NCBI GenBank assembly: GCA_016713035.1
Contig: JADJPW010000009.1
Coordinates: 124,001-188,000, forward strand
DNA: 64,000 nt
Direction: 5' to 3'
From: Verrucomicrobiaceae bacterium
GTDB lineage: Bacteria > Verrucomicrobiota > Verrucomicrobiia > Verrucomicrobiales > Verrucomicrobiaceae
Shown here: piece after piece, positions 9,104 through 19,219 of the stretch
Layout: each line of letters starts with the position of its first letter
Numbering within the stretch: the stretch's first letter is position 1
Notes under the pieces: model-generated
What the model was told of the DNA's origin: nothing
Database searches by the model: none
Seen by the model: the letters and a program-made list of their open reading frames with translations, nothing else
Program-made: the position numbers and the translations under genes

Positions 9104-10915
9104 CTATTTCCGCACCGGCAGCACGATGTGCGAGGGGTGCTCCGCGTCGTGGTAGATGGTATTGAGGGCCGTTTTCACCTGGCGGTGCTGCTGGAGGGGC
9201 TCGCCGGTGTTCGGGTTCACATCAAAGCGCGGGAAATTGCTGCTACTGATGTCCACACGGATGCGGTGGCCTTTTTTGAAGACATTGCTGGTGGGGTAAA
9301 GGCGGATGGTCAGCGGATAGACCTTCCCTGGCTCCATCAGCCGCTCCTCGGTCAGTGAATCGCGGAATCGTGCCCGGCAGATGCCATCCGCGATATTTAA
9401 ATCAAAGCCGCCGGGCCACGCCGCGCTGGCGGGATGCACATCAAGCAGCTTTGCCGTGAAATCGGTGTCCACCGCGTCGGATGAGACCCAGAGCCGCACC
9501 TCCAGCTCGCCCGTGACCTCCACATCGGCTGCGAGCGGCTCTGTCTGAAAGACCAGCACATCATTCCGCGCAGAGAGCGGGAGCGGCTGGGGCCAATTCC
9601 ACACATGCGGGCCGCCACGCTGGTCCCAGGCACCTTGCAGCATGATGCCATCGCCGCTGGAGATATTCCCGCCGATGGTGGGCACGGGGTTTTTCGGGTC
9701 AAAGGTGTAGCGGGAGCTGCCGCGCTGCTTTTTCGGCTCCAGGGCTCCATCGGGACCGAAGTAGTAATTCACCGCCTCCACGCCCGCAGGTGGCCACTGG
9801 GCCGCATCATGCCATTTCCCACCATGATCGAGCTTTCCATCTGCCGTCTTTCCGCCGCTGCCCTGTCCCATCGTGAAATAGCGCACTTTGGTGGGGAATG
9901 GGCAGGCTTTGCCCTTCATCACATGGTCATACCAGGCCAGCCGCCACGCCAGCTCATCCGGGATCGCTGCCTCAGCTCCGAAATCGACCATCCCATGCGC
10001 CGACTTTGCCTGCTGACCATGAATCCACGGTCCCATGATCAGATACACGCCACTTTTGAGCGCGGGCGTCAGCGCACGGAAATTCGCCGTCGTATTCCCC
10101 GCCCACGAGTCGTACCAGCCACCCACCAGCATGACGGGGATGTCCTTATAGTCCGCCGCGTGGTCGATGATGTTGTTTTGCCGCCAAAAGGCATCATTGG
10201 CACCGTGGCGCATCGCCTGGATGAGCCAGTCCTCATATTCAGCGGCCAGCTTCAGTGGGGTGGTGCCAGGCCGCAGGGGCAGGTGTGAGAGGTAGCTCAG
10301 GCGATTATCGGCCATCTCTTTCAGCACGGCCTCGGTGCCGGGATCACCTGCGGCGCTGCTGCCCTTGCCACCATTGAGCATGATCCAGTTCCAGAAGCGC
10401 ATCTCAAAAGCGCCTGCATTGCGCATGGACTGCACACCGCAGTTCGACACCGCATCCACGGGGATCACCGTGGAGAGACCAGGGGCCTTCTCCAGCGCCA
10501 TCGCGTGCTGCGTGCCCCCGACGTAGCTCGTGCCGATCATGCCGATCTGACCATCGCTCCACGGCTGGGAGATGATCCACTTCGCACACTCCGCGCCATC
10601 CACACCATCATCAGTCATCCAGTGCCACACGCCCTCACTGCCGTAGCGCCCCCGCGTGTCCTGGGCCACAAAGACATAGCCATGACTGGCGAAGTACTCC
10701 GCATGCTTCTTTGCGCCAGCTTTGTTGTAAGGGGATCGCGTGAGGATCACTGGTAGCTTCTCCGTCACACCCGCAGGCCGGTAAATATCCGTCGCCAGCC
10801 GCACGCCATCCCGCATCGACACCATCACGTCGATTTCAGCGGTCACCTCCACCTGCGCATGAAGCTGTGCGATGAAAAGGAGCGAGAGGAGGATGGAAGC
10901 GAGCGTGTGGCGCAT
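9104..10915 (-). CDS. CocE/NonD-family hydrolase (X-Pro dipeptidyl-peptidase S15-like)
   Basis: 603 residues from ATG 10915 (MRHTLASILLSLLFIAQLHAQ signal peptide); the longer frame upstream lacks signal-peptide features and is not used. The alpha/beta-hydrolase part begins 'EIDVMVSMRDGVRLATDIYRPAG', the standard opening of CocE/S15 proteins. The nucleophile serine sits in 'GMIGTSYVGGTQHAMAL' (GxSYxG). 'MLVGGWYDSW' carries the expected catalytic Asp and 'GPWIHG' the His region. The C-terminal jelly-roll domain is present ('PLAADVEVTGELEVRLWVSSDAVDTDFTAKLLDVHP', 'FKKGHRIRVDISSSNFPRFDVNPNTG'). Enzymes of this family hydrolyse acyl or peptide bonds of small substrates; the substrate here is unknown. 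It is exported and appears monocistronic. Confidence 0.92.
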   Translation of the reverse strand: MRHTLASILLSLLFIAQLHAQVEVTAEIDVMVSMRDGVRLATDIYRPAGVTEKLPVILTRSPYNKAGAKKHAEYFASHGYVFVAQDTRGRYGSEGVWHWMTDDGVDGAECAKWIISQPWSDGQIGMIGTSYVGGTQHAMALEKAPGLSTVIPVDAVSNCGVQSMRNAGAFEMRFWNWIMLNGGKGSSAAGDPGTEAVLKEMADNRLSYLSHLPLRPGTTPLKLAAEYEDWLIQAMRHGANDAFWRQNNIIDHAADYKDIPVMLVGGWYDSWAGNTTANFRALTPALKSGVYLIMGPWIHGQQAKSAHGMVDFGAEAAIPDELAWRLAWYDHVMKGKACPFPTKVRYFTMGQGSGGKTADGKLDHGGKWHDAAQWPPAGVEAVNYYFGPDGALEPKKQRGSSRYTFDPKNPVPTIGGNISSGDGIMLQGAWDQRGGPHVWNWPQPLPLSARNDVLVFQTEPLAADVEVTGELEVRLWVSSDAVDTDFTAKLLDVHPASAAWPGGFDLNIADGICRARFRDSLTEERLMEPGKVYPLTIRLYPTSNVFKKGHRIRVDISSSNFPRFDVNPNTGEPLQQHRQVKTALNTIYHDAEHPSHIVLPVRK

Positions 10916-11070
10916 GACGCAGACAACAACGCCGTCAGAGAGCCCTTTTCTCTCCCCTTCCCTGGCGGATGCATTCGCTCGGATCGGGGGCCGCGTGCGA
11001 TAATTTCGTTCACCCCTCACCAGCCTTCGCTTGGCATCGGGGGCTTCGTCATTCATTCGTCACGCCTCGC

Positions 11071-11667
11071 ATGCTTCCCCTCTTTGTTCCCAGCGACCAC
11101 TTCCGCGAACTCGCTCCCACGGCCATCTTTCCAGACACCACACGTCCGCTCGAAGTCGATCTGGGCTGCGGGGACGGCACGTTCCTGGTCGGCATGGCCG
11201 CGCAGCACCCAGAGCGGGACTTCCTCGGCGTAGAGCGCATGCTCGGCCGCGTCAGCAAGACCGCACGGAAGATCACCGCGCAAAAACTCCCCAATGCCCG
11301 CATCATGCGCCTGGAGAGTGCCTACACCGTCGCGTGGCTGCTGCCGCGTGCGAGCGTGAGCCGCCTGCACCTGCTCTGCCCCGATCCGTGGCCGAAAAAG
11401 CGCCACGCCGAGCGCCGCCTCGTCAATCAGGCCGAGTTCCTCGATGGTCTCACCCGCATCCTGCGGCCCGGCGGCGAGTTTTTGCTCAAAACCGACGACC
11501 AGCCCTATTTTGAAGACGCCTTGCTCAGCTTTGAAAGCCGCACGCATCAGTTTCAGCGGCTCGATTGGCCGGATGGCGCCTTCCCCTACACCACCACCGA
11601 CTTTGAGGCCACCTGGCTCGCCGCAGGCCGCAGCATCCATCGGGCGCGGTGGCAGTTGAAGAGTTGA
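11071..11667 (+). CDS. trmB: tRNA (guanine-N7-)-methyltransferase
   Basis: 198 residues from ATG 11071; the in-frame extension upstream encodes no family sequence and lies opposite the CocE promoter region. SAM-binding motif I is 'LEVDLGCGDGTFLVGMA', followed by 'DFLGVERMLGRVSKTARKI'. The TrmB signature 'LHLLCPDPWPKKRHAERRLVNQAEFLDGLTRILRPGGEFLLKTDDQPYFEDAL' and the 'YTTTDFE' tail are all present. TrmB makes m7G46 in the variable loop of tRNAs. Its 3' end is followed 26 bases later by the giant TPR gene on the same strand. It diverges from the CocE-family gene. Confidence 0.95.
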   Translation: MLPLFVPSDHFRELAPTAIFPDTTRPLEVDLGCGDGTFLVGMAAQHPERDFLGVERMLGRVSKTARKITAQKLPNARIMRLESAYTVAWLLPRASVSRLHLLCPDPWPKKRHAERRLVNQAEFLDGLTRILRPGGEFLLKTDDQPYFEDALLSFESRTHQFQRLDWPDGAFPYTTTDFEATWLAAGRSIHRARWQLKS

Positions 11668-11693
11668 GAGCAGCCTCTACTCTCCAGGACTTC

Positions 11694-14600
11694 ATGCGGC
11701 ATCTTTCGGCACATGGTTTCCGGCTGTGGATCGCGACGTTCTTGCTCGCGGCGGGGAGTCATCTTCATGCACAGGATTCTTCGAAGACCTGGTCGGCGCG
11801 GGACACGCGGCTGGCGAATGAGTACCTTTCGCTGCTGGTGCAGCAGCCAGAGTATGGACGCGTGGTGGAGCTGCTGTGGACGCTGTATGAGAAGCATGAG
11901 GCCACACAGCTACTGGTGGAAAATGTATCGCAGCAGGCAGCGGCATCGAAGCACGTCTCTGTCATCCTCGTGCAGGCGCATCTGCTGCGGCGCAGTGGGG
12001 CGCTGGAGGCTGCGGCGGCACGGTATGATGAGGTGCTGAAGGCGGATGCGAAGAATGCCCACGCACTGCGTGGCCGTGCGGATGTGGCGCTGGAGCTCCG
12101 AAAGCCAGAGGAAGCCATCACGCTGCTGAAACGGCTCGCAGAGCAATCAAGTGAGCCAGCGCTGTGGATCGAGCTGGGGAATCTCGCCCTCGGCAGCGGC
12201 AAAAATGCGGATGCGGCAGCAGCGTGGGAAAAGGCGGCGGCGCTGCGCCCAGCGGATTTCACGCTGGCGCGGCAGGTGGCGCAGTTGCTCCTGCAAGGCG
12301 GTTTTCCAGATCGGGCGGCCACCTTTTTCTCGAAGCTGGTGGATCAAAAAGACCCGCAGCGGCGGCTGGATGCGCTGTATGACCTCGCACGCATTTATGA
12401 GCACGCAGATCAGTTCGCGAAGGCGGATGCGGCGCTGCGTGATGGGCTGGCGCTGCTGCATTTCCGCGATGGGCGCTACGCGGACTTTTTCCGGCGGCGG
12501 GTGCGGCTGCATGAGCGTTTTGGCACGCTGGAGGAGCTGCAAAAGTCCCTCATCACAGCAGCGCAGGCTGATCCACCATCGGAGCAGGCGCTAGCAGATG
12601 CGGTGCGGTTCTTTGAGCTGACGGTGGAGGTGGATGAGCGGGTGAAATGGCTGCGCACGCTGGTGAAGACGGTGCCGCAGGTTGAGGATTACCGCTGGGA
12701 GCTGGTGCGGGCGCTGCTGGATCACGAAGGCGCAGCAGAGGCCGCGCAGTTGCTCGATGAGCGGCTAAAAAACGACGGCAGCGATCTGCCTGCGCTGGTG
12801 TTTCTGCGCTGTGAGGCAGATTTGCGGGCGGGTGACAATGCCGCAGCGTCTGCACGGCTGAAAAAGCTGCTGGAGGGGCAAAACAATGCCGAGGTGGAGA
12901 AGCAGGTGCTGCTCTTTGCGCAGTCACGCACGCTGGATGAGGTGATTGCCACGATTCTGCTAGACCGCGTGCAGCGTGATCCGCAAAAGGCAGAGGCCGT
13001 GTTCGAGCTAGCGGCGTTTTATCGTGCGCGGCGGGATGTAGCGGCTGAGGACAAGCTGCTGCGTGATTTCACAAACGGCGCGGTGAATGAGGAGGACCGC
13101 CAGAAGCGCCTCAATGACGCGAGTGCCTTCCTAGCTGCGAGCAACAATCTGGATAGCGCGATCATGCTGGCGCGTGAGGCGGTGACAAAGCCCGGTGCGG
13201 GCCGTGCGGCATGGCTCCAGCTCGCTGACTTGCTGGCGGAGCAGGGTGACAATGAAGAGGCACGTGATTGGGTGGAAAAGGCCTGGGTGGCGAGTCAGAC
13301 GGATGACGAACGCATTGATGCAGATGAGCGGCTGTTTTCGATCTTGATGGGCGACACCGACGAGAAGCCCAAAAAGGCCTCCAACGGTGAATTTAAGCTG
13401 CCAGATGCCTTTACGGGCAAGGGTTTCGGCTCGGATGACCCAGAGGCCGCTCCACATGAAAATGTGCCAGATGCCGTTCGCGACTACGCGGATGATTTGA
13501 TCGCAAAATGTCGCCAAAAGGGCTCGCAGGCGGATTTTTTCCGCGCGGCGTGGTGGGCGCATAAAGCGAACTTTTTGGCCGAATGCTATGAAATGCTGCT
13601 GCGGCTGGAATTCGATGAAAAAGGCCATGTGCGGCCTGTTTCACCTGCGGCGGAAATTTTGAAGCTCGATCTGGCCGTGCTGGATGGCAATCTGGCACTG
13701 GCAGAGCGGCAGATGCGGAAGCTCGCCGCGCAGGATGTGCGCTACACGCTGCGACTGAGTGAGCAGTTGCTGGAGAGTGAGCACCGCAGCGGTGCAGAGG
13801 TGGCGGTGGCGAGGGAGTCCATCGATCCCGAGTGGCCGATGAAGATGCGCCTGATGGGCGAGCCGCCGCTGCCGGGCAAAGCAGCAGCGAAGCTGCTGGA
13901 GGCCGCTTACCGCGAGTCCCCTGACAGTGAGCAGCTGCTCTCTGCGCTGACGCAGGTGTATCTGCTCCAACGCCGCTCGGATGATGTGCTGGAGCTATGG
14001 AAAAGTGCGGTGAAGCGGGCAGAGGCCACACAGGCCATCGCGCTGACAGAGCGCTACGCGGAGCTGCTGCTACGGCTGCACCGCCTTGAAGACCATGTCG
14101 AGGCACAGGCTCAGATCTGGGAGCGTGAGACGGACATCAAACGCCGCCGCGAGGCGCTGCGGCGCTGTGTGGATAGGCTGACGTTTTCTGACTCGCAGGG
14201 CGGTGAGCTGGCAGCGAGTGTGATCAAGGACCGACTGGCCATCATCGAGAAAACGCTGCGCGGTCAGGTGCAGCGGCATCCATTCGATGGCTTTTATCAC
14301 GAGGCTCTGGCGCTGGTATATGGGCGTAGCGGGGACCACGCGCGGGCCTTTGCGAGCATGAAGCAGGCTTACTACACGGCACCGGATGTGCCGTTCTCAC
14401 TGGATCAGCTACGTGAGGCTGCGCTGAAGGTGGGGGATCTGAAGAGCGCGGTGTATTTTCAAAAACAAGTCGCTGCGGCGGCACCGCCAGCGGAGGTGGC
14501 GGCGGAGTCACGGCGGCTGGTGGAGCTGCTGGAGCAGACGTTTCAAATCGATGAAGCAGATCGTGTGCGGCGGCGGCTGGAGAGCCGCTTTGCGCAGGAT

Positions 14601-17600
14601 GTGAAGGCACTGGATGAGCTGGCGAAATACTATCAATCCACGGGCCAAGATGACGCGGAGCGGCGTGTGTATGAGCAGGTGGTGAAGGTGCAGCCGTGGG
14701 ATGCAGCGGCGCAGCTACGCCTCGCGCTGAAGTGCCTGCGCTTCGCCGACCCAGCGGGTGCGGAGGAGCATCTGCTGCGTGTTTTGAGCACGGAGGTGAA
14801 GAGCAAACTCTCTCGCACGGGCATCAAAGCACCGCTGCCGCTGACGGATACGCGGAAGCCAGGCTCAAAGTCCATGGTGCATGATTTACTGCCGCTGCTG
14901 GACTTTGCACCTGCGCTGGAAAAGCCGGAGATGGACCGCATCCGTGCCTTTTTGGCCACACCGCGGCCAGAATTCGCGGAGGTGCCGACTGATCCCGTGC
15001 TGGTGCGGCTGCGAGCGATCGAGGAGCTGTGCAAGCTAGGTCGGCAGACGGCATGGAAGGCTGAAAAGACGACGGAGACGGAGCAACTATGGCTGCATTA
15101 CTACTCGGGACGGGGTGCGGCTTTTCGCGAGATGCTGCGGCGCATGCTCCAGAATGAGGAGCATACGCTGGAGGGACAATTTGCGTTGCTGTGGCTCACG
15201 TTGCGCAGTCATGGCATGCCAGAGGCACTGAAATGGGCTGCACCAAGTGGGCCGGTGGCGGCGGAGGTGCTGTCCCTGCGAGAGCGGCTGCTGCATGCCT
15301 GTGTTTCGATGCTGGTGGATGCAGAGGGCTTCCGCTTTGAGGTGGAGGAGCTAAAACTGCTCGCTCAGGCCGATGCGATGCGCGGCACCGCGATCAAGGA
15401 CGTGGTGGATAAGATCGCGGGCAAGCAGCGCTACGCAGAGGCACTGGCGCTGGGCAGTGGACTGCCGGTGAATGCGCGGAATATGCTGTACCTCGCACGC
15501 ATCGCGGAGTCCACGGAGGACTGGCGGCTGGCGCGGCATTACCTGCAAAGCGCGGTGAAGGAGTCGCTCAACAACGGCAAAAACCAAGGCGGTGTCGGTG
15601 TCTTCATGCAGAGCCTGACGGCGCTGACTCGGGTGAGTGAGTCCGCACAGGAGCGGCAGGAAATGACGAGTGAGGCCTGGCGGCAACTGCAACGTGCTCC
15701 AGCGAGTGATTTGACGACGGTCCAACGCGCCACCGTGGCTGGGATGAGCGGCGCTGAGTCGCAGGCGACGGGTGCGTTGGAGAAATTCTTCACGGGTGAC
15801 TTCATCGCGAAGCAGCCGATCAGCGATGGGCGTGGCAGTCTGATGCCACAGGGCTCCTCACGCTATGAGGAGGCGCAGCACCTGCGCACGCTGTGGGAGG
15901 AGACAAAGGAACTGCAGCAGATCTTACGCATGCAGGGCCTGAGTGGTGCCGTGCGCGGGGCGAATGAGCTGCTGGAGCATAAATGGGGCGCGACGATGCT
16001 GGCTCCACGCTCGGACTCAGAGTTCGGCGAGTGGCGCATCAATGCGCTGATTTCAAAACTGCGCGGTGAGGATTACTTCACGCGACTGCGGCTCATCAAT
16101 GAGCACCTCGCCAGCGTGGATATGCGCACGGAGCACTCGGTCGATACACTGGGCAATCTGGGTAGCCGACTCGAAAGCGCAGGCATGGCACGCGAGTCGG
16201 TGAGTGTCTATGCACGGCTGCCAGAGCGTGCCCCATCGAATCCCGACTACGCACAGTGGCTGCTGCGTGCGTGTGAGAACTCGATGGATGTGGAGCCGGG
16301 GTGTAGCTACTCACTCCAGATCATTCTAGCCGAGCCACCGCTGAAGCCGCCGAATCCCGGTGATGAGGTGCTGCGTGATAAACACGCGATGTTTTTGACG
16401 CGTGACTTCAATGTCGAGGAGCTACGCAGGTGGGCCTTTCGCGAAAAGATCACGCAGGTGCTGCCAGGCCGCATCCCGCATGAGGCGGCTTATCTACGTG
16501 CCTATGCGCTGCTACAGGAGCGGCTAGGCAATGATCAGGCGGCCCTGCAAGGCTGGGAACACATGAAGCATGTCTTTGCCAGCAATGAGCAGAGTGGTCA
16601 TGAGCATGATCTGGAGGCTGCACTGCACCGTGGGAAGCTGCTGCAAAAGCTAGCACGGCCCCAGGAGGCGCTGACAGCGCTGCGTGAGGTCACGCTGACC
16701 GATCCCATGTCCGCTGTGATGACCGAGGCACTGGAGCTGCGCATCAAATTGACTGCCGCACTCGGCAACTGGAACGAGGTGCGTGATCTCAAAACGATGG
16801 CCGTGGATCGCCAATCTCTCCCCGGCGTGCTGGCACTGGCCCACGAGCTGGCGCAGCGTGAAAAACGCGTGGAGGCGCTCAATTACCTCACGCAGGCCGA
16901 GCGCACGCTGAAGGAGGAGCACCAGCGCTTCACCCTGCGGCTGGAGCAGCTCATGCTGCTGGCGGCGGAGGCAAAATGGTCACCACAGCGTGACCGGGCA
17001 CGCATCGCAGCACTGTTTCGCGTGCAGTCACGCCAGCGGGAGGATCTGACGCAGATGACGGAGTGGCTGCAAAAAGAAGCCCAGGGCCGCAACGCGGGCG
17101 AATGGGCCAGCGTGCTACGTGCGGAGGCGGTGGCCGGTGCGGACCGTGCAGCGGCGGCACTAGCGTGGAGTGCCTTTGCGGAGAAAATGGACGCAGCGGC
17201 AGGCACCGACCTCGCGGCAGCCTGGCGCGGTGCTTTGGAAAAAGACCGGCTGTGCATGGAGCTGACGGCCGAGCGCCTGCTGGCTGCGCAGCGTCCCGAA
17301 TGGGCCCTCATCGCCTGCGAGGCCGCTGCGGAGGTGCCGACACTGCGTGAGCAGGGCCGCAAGCTACCGCTGACAGTGCGTGTGGTGCATGCACTAGGCG
17401 ATGAGCCGGCGGTGCGTGAGCTTTTTAATGAGACGCTGCGCATGCCCACTCCAGGTGGCGGGCAGACGGTGGCCTGGGCACTCGGTTTCGAGGAAACAGG
17501 GCATGCACAGCTCGCTCGTGAGCTTTTTGAGGCCGCCCTACGCCACCGCGAGGGCATGGAAGAGAATGAGCCCGCGCTTTTCGCTGCGTGGACGCGGTTT

Positions 17601-17813
17601 CTCATCCGCCAGCATGAGTTTGACGCTGCGGAGGCCTATTTGATCCGCACCGCCTGGGCGATGCCCGGCGAGGCCGCGAAGCTCACTTTTGAGCTGCACC
17701 GTGAATGGGGCACACTCGGCACTCTGGAGGTCGAATTACCGAAATACCGCCTCCCCAGCGGCGAATCGAAGGAAGCCGCCTTTTTGGCGAAACAGGAGCT
17801 GGAGAAACGGTGA
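11694..17813 (+). CDS. Giant exported TPR-repeat protein (about 2039 residues)
   Basis: ATG 11694 is chosen because AGGA lies just upstream and the product starts with a signal peptide (MRHLSAHGFRLWIATFLLAAGSHLHAQ); the longer frame overlaps trmB. The protein is almost wholly alpha-helical, with degenerate TPR units throughout ('AARYDEVLKADAKNAHALRGRADVALELRKPEEAITLLKRLAEQ', 'ALALVYGRSGDHARAFASMKQAYYTAPD', 'EALTALREVTLTDPMSAVMTEALELRIKL'). I see no catalytic motif, coiled coil or membrane anchor apart from the N-terminus. Such long TPR scaffolds are frequent in Verrucomicrobia and usually unassigned. It closes with TGA at 17813 and is followed by an AT-rich gap before the Fic gene. Confidence 0.88.
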   Translation: MRHLSAHGFRLWIATFLLAAGSHLHAQDSSKTWSARDTRLANEYLSLLVQQPEYGRVVELLWTLYEKHEATQLLVENVSQQAAASKHVSVILVQAHLLRRSGALEAAAARYDEVLKADAKNAHALRGRADVALELRKPEEAITLLKRLAEQSSEPALWIELGNLALGSGKNADAAAAWEKAAALRPADFTLARQVAQLLLQGGFPDRAATFFSKLVDQKDPQRRLDALYDLARIYEHADQFAKADAALRDGLALLHFRDGRYADFFRRRVRLHERFGTLEELQKSLITAAQADPPSEQALADAVRFFELTVEVDERVKWLRTLVKTVPQVEDYRWELVRALLDHEGAAEAAQLLDERLKNDGSDLPALVFLRCEADLRAGDNAAASARLKKLLEGQNNAEVEKQVLLFAQSRTLDEVIATILLDRVQRDPQKAEAVFELAAFYRARRDVAAEDKLLRDFTNGAVNEEDRQKRLNDASAFLAASNNLDSAIMLAREAVTKPGAGRAAWLQLADLLAEQGDNEEARDWVEKAWVASQTDDERIDADERLFSILMGDTDEKPKKASNGEFKLPDAFTGKGFGSDDPEAAPHENVPDAVRDYADDLIAKCRQKGSQADFFRAAWWAHKANFLAECYEMLLRLEFDEKGHVRPVSPAAEILKLDLAVLDGNLALAERQMRKLAAQDVRYTLRLSEQLLESEHRSGAEVAVARESIDPEWPMKMRLMGEPPLPGKAAAKLLEAAYRESPDSEQLLSALTQVYLLQRRSDDVLELWKSAVKRAEATQAIALTERYAELLLRLHRLEDHVEAQAQIWERETDIKRRREALRRCVDRLTFSDSQGGELAASVIKDRLAIIEKTLRGQVQRHPFDGFYHEALALVYGRSGDHARAFASMKQAYYTAPDVPFSLDQLREAALKVGDLKSAVYFQKQVAAAAPPAEVAAESRRLVELLEQTFQIDEADRVRRRLESRFAQDVKALDELAKYYQSTGQDDAERRVYEQVVKVQPWDAAAQLRLALKCLRFADPAGAEEHLLRVLSTEVKSKLSRTGIKAPLPLTDTRKPGSKSMVHDLLPLLDFAPALEKPEMDRIRAFLATPRPEFAEVPTDPVLVRLRAIEELCKLGRQTAWKAEKTTETEQLWLHYYSGRGAAFREMLRRMLQNEEHTLEGQFALLWLTLRSHGMPEALKWAAPSGPVAAEVLSLRERLLHACVSMLVDAEGFRFEVEELKLLAQADAMRGTAIKDVVDKIAGKQRYAEALALGSGLPVNARNMLYLARIAESTEDWRLARHYLQSAVKESLNNGKNQGGVGVFMQSLTALTRVSESAQERQEMTSEAWRQLQRAPASDLTTVQRATVAGMSGAESQATGALEKFFTGDFIAKQPISDGRGSLMPQGSSRYEEAQHLRTLWEETKELQQILRMQGLSGAVRGANELLEHKWGATMLAPRSDSEFGEWRINALISKLRGEDYFTRLRLINEHLASVDMRTEHSVDTLGNLGSRLESAGMARESVSVYARLPERAPSNPDYAQWLLRACENSMDVEPGCSYSLQIILAEPPLKPPNPGDEVLRDKHAMFLTRDFNVEELRRWAFREKITQVLPGRIPHEAAYLRAYALLQERLGNDQAALQGWEHMKHVFASNEQSGHEHDLEAALHRGKLLQKLARPQEALTALREVTLTDPMSAVMTEALELRIKLTAALGNWNEVRDLKTMAVDRQSLPGVLALAHELAQREKRVEALNYLTQAERTLKEEHQRFTLRLEQLMLLAAEAKWSPQRDRARIAALFRVQSRQREDLTQMTEWLQKEAQGRNAGEWASVLRAEAVAGADRAAAALAWSAFAEKMDAAAGTDLAAAWRGALEKDRLCMELTAERLLAAQRPEWALIACEAAAEVPTLREQGRKLPLTVRVVHALGDEPAVRELFNETLRMPTPGGGQTVAWALGFEETGHAQLARELFEAALRHREGMEENEPALFAAWTRFLIRQHEFDAAEAYLIRTAWAMPGEAAKLTFELHREWGTLGTLEVELPKYRLPSGESKEAAFLAKQELEKR

Positions 17814-17848
17814 GGGCAGAATGTCCGTTTTTGACATTTGGGGCGGTT

Positions 17849-17880
17849 AAATGAAAGAAATCGGCCAATTCCTTTCATTT
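17849..17880. promoter_or_regulatory. AT-rich inverted repeat upstream of the Fic gene
   Basis: AAATGAAAG (17849-17857) and CTTTCATTT (17872-17880) are perfect inverted repeats with a 14-base spacer, in the 136-base AT-rich gap between the giant TPR gene and fic. The arms are too AT-rich for a convincing intrinsic terminator and no T tract follows. An operator or a weak transcription stop are both possible. A TTGACA at 17831-17836 has no matching -10 box at normal spacing. Confidence 0.35.
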
Positions 17881-17949
17881 GAGGCCACAAAACGATAGAA
17901 ACTTTCGATCTTCCGGCCTAAATTAAAAAAATGACCATTTTCTTTATTT

Positions 17950-19116
17950 ATGAATCGAGGACTCAGCGGCCATTTCGTTCCGGTCTCCACTTTGGGGGAG
18001 GACTGTCGGGCTTTTGTGCCCGCGCCGCTCCCGCCGGTACCGGCGCTGGTTTTGGACGATACTTTACATGATCAACTCCAGGACGCTTCGTTGGCTGTCG
18101 GGCGGCTGGATGGGCAGATCGACGTACTGCCGGACCGACAGGTGTTTCTGTATTCGTATGTCCGCAAGGAGGCCGTGCTTTCCTCACAGATCGAGGGCAC
18201 GCAGTCTTCGCTCAGCGACCTACTCACGCATGAAATGGACCTCGCTCCCGGTGTGCCAGCGGAGGATGTGGAGGAAGTGTCCTGCTATGTCGCGGCATTG
18301 GAACTGGGGATGCAGCGCCTCGCGGAGGGGCTGCCCATTTCGCTGCGCCTCATCACCGAGCTACATGGTAGGCTTCTTTCCTCGGGTCGTGGCAGCACAA
18401 AGCAGCCGGGAGAGTTTCGCCGTTCGCAAAACTGGATCGGCGGCAGTCGGCCGGGGAACGCACGGCATGTGCCACCTCCGCCGGACATGGTGCTCGATTG
18501 CATGGGGGCGCTGGAGAAATTCATCCACAATGATCCGGTGAAAACGGGCACGCTCATCAAAGCGGCACTGGCTCATGTGCAGTTCGAAACGATTCACCCT
18601 TTCCTGGATGGCAATGGCCGTTTGGGACGACTGCTGATCGCTCTCATTTTGAGTGCGGAAGGCATGCTGCGTCAGCCGATGCTCTACCTGAGCTGGTATT
18701 TCAAAAAACACCGCTCGGACTACTACGCTCACCTCCAGCAAGTGCGAGAAACCGGCGACTGGGAGGCGTGGCTCTCCTACTTTTTGCGCGGCGTGAAGGA
18801 ATCCGCCGAGGATGCTGCCACCACGGCGCGGCGTCTTTGGACGATCTTTCGTGCCGACCGCGAGCGGCTCCATGCTTTGCCAGGAGCCACGGGATCACTG
18901 CTGCATGCGCATGAGCAGCTCCAGTCCGTGCCACTGCTCTCCGCCAGCAAAGCAGCGACGCGGATGCATGTCTCGCTACCCACTGCCACGAAGGCGCTGC
19001 ATCGTCTGCAAACCCTGGGCATCGTCCGTGAGATCACGGGGGGCAAATATGGACGGCTGTATGCTTATGACGCCTATCTCTCGCTCCTGAGCGAGGGGAC
19101 GGAGCCGCTGCGGTGA
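17950..19116 (+). CDS. Fic-family protein with N-terminal inhibitory motif and C-terminal winged helix
   Basis: 388 residues. The Fic core has the catalytic motif HPFLDGNGRLGRL (His and the P-loop-like GNGR intact), so AMP or another nucleotidyl transfer is expected. An N-terminal helix carries 'SSQIEGTQSS', which fits the inhibitory (S/T)xxxE(G/N) motif of class II Fic proteins, whose Glu blocks productive ATP binding. The N-terminal 'Fic_N' region ('LPPVPALVLDDTLHDQLQDASLAVGRLDG') and a C-terminal helix-turn-helix/winged-helix part ('LSASKAATRMHVSLPTATKALHRLQTLGIVREIT') match the common Fic/DOC architecture with a DNA-binding tail. No antitoxin gene is adjacent; self-inhibition replaces it. 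The region upstream is AT-rich and contains a palindrome that could be its operator. Confidence 0.94.
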   Translation: MNRGLSGHFVPVSTLGEDCRAFVPAPLPPVPALVLDDTLHDQLQDASLAVGRLDGQIDVLPDRQVFLYSYVRKEAVLSSQIEGTQSSLSDLLTHEMDLAPGVPAEDVEEVSCYVAALELGMQRLAEGLPISLRLITELHGRLLSSGRGSTKQPGEFRRSQNWIGGSRPGNARHVPPPPDMVLDCMGALEKFIHNDPVKTGTLIKAALAHVQFETIHPFLDGNGRLGRLLIALILSAEGMLRQPMLYLSWYFKKHRSDYYAHLQQVRETGDWEAWLSYFLRGVKESAEDAATTARRLWTIFRADRERLHALPGATGSLLHAHEQLQSVPLLSASKAATRMHVSLPTATKALHRLQTLGIVREITGGKYGRLYAYDAYLSLLSEGTEPLR

Positions 19117-19219
19117 GTCTGCGGAGTGCCAATTTTTGGTTATTGGAGGGATGGCGGTGCTTTTTGACCAGACGCGGGCGCAAAAAATCTGCGGGACTCG
19201 GAATGATTGACGATTGATG

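Noticed and set aside
17831..17836. TTGACA as a -35 box for fic
   Set aside because: No acceptable -10 hexamer at 16-18 bases.
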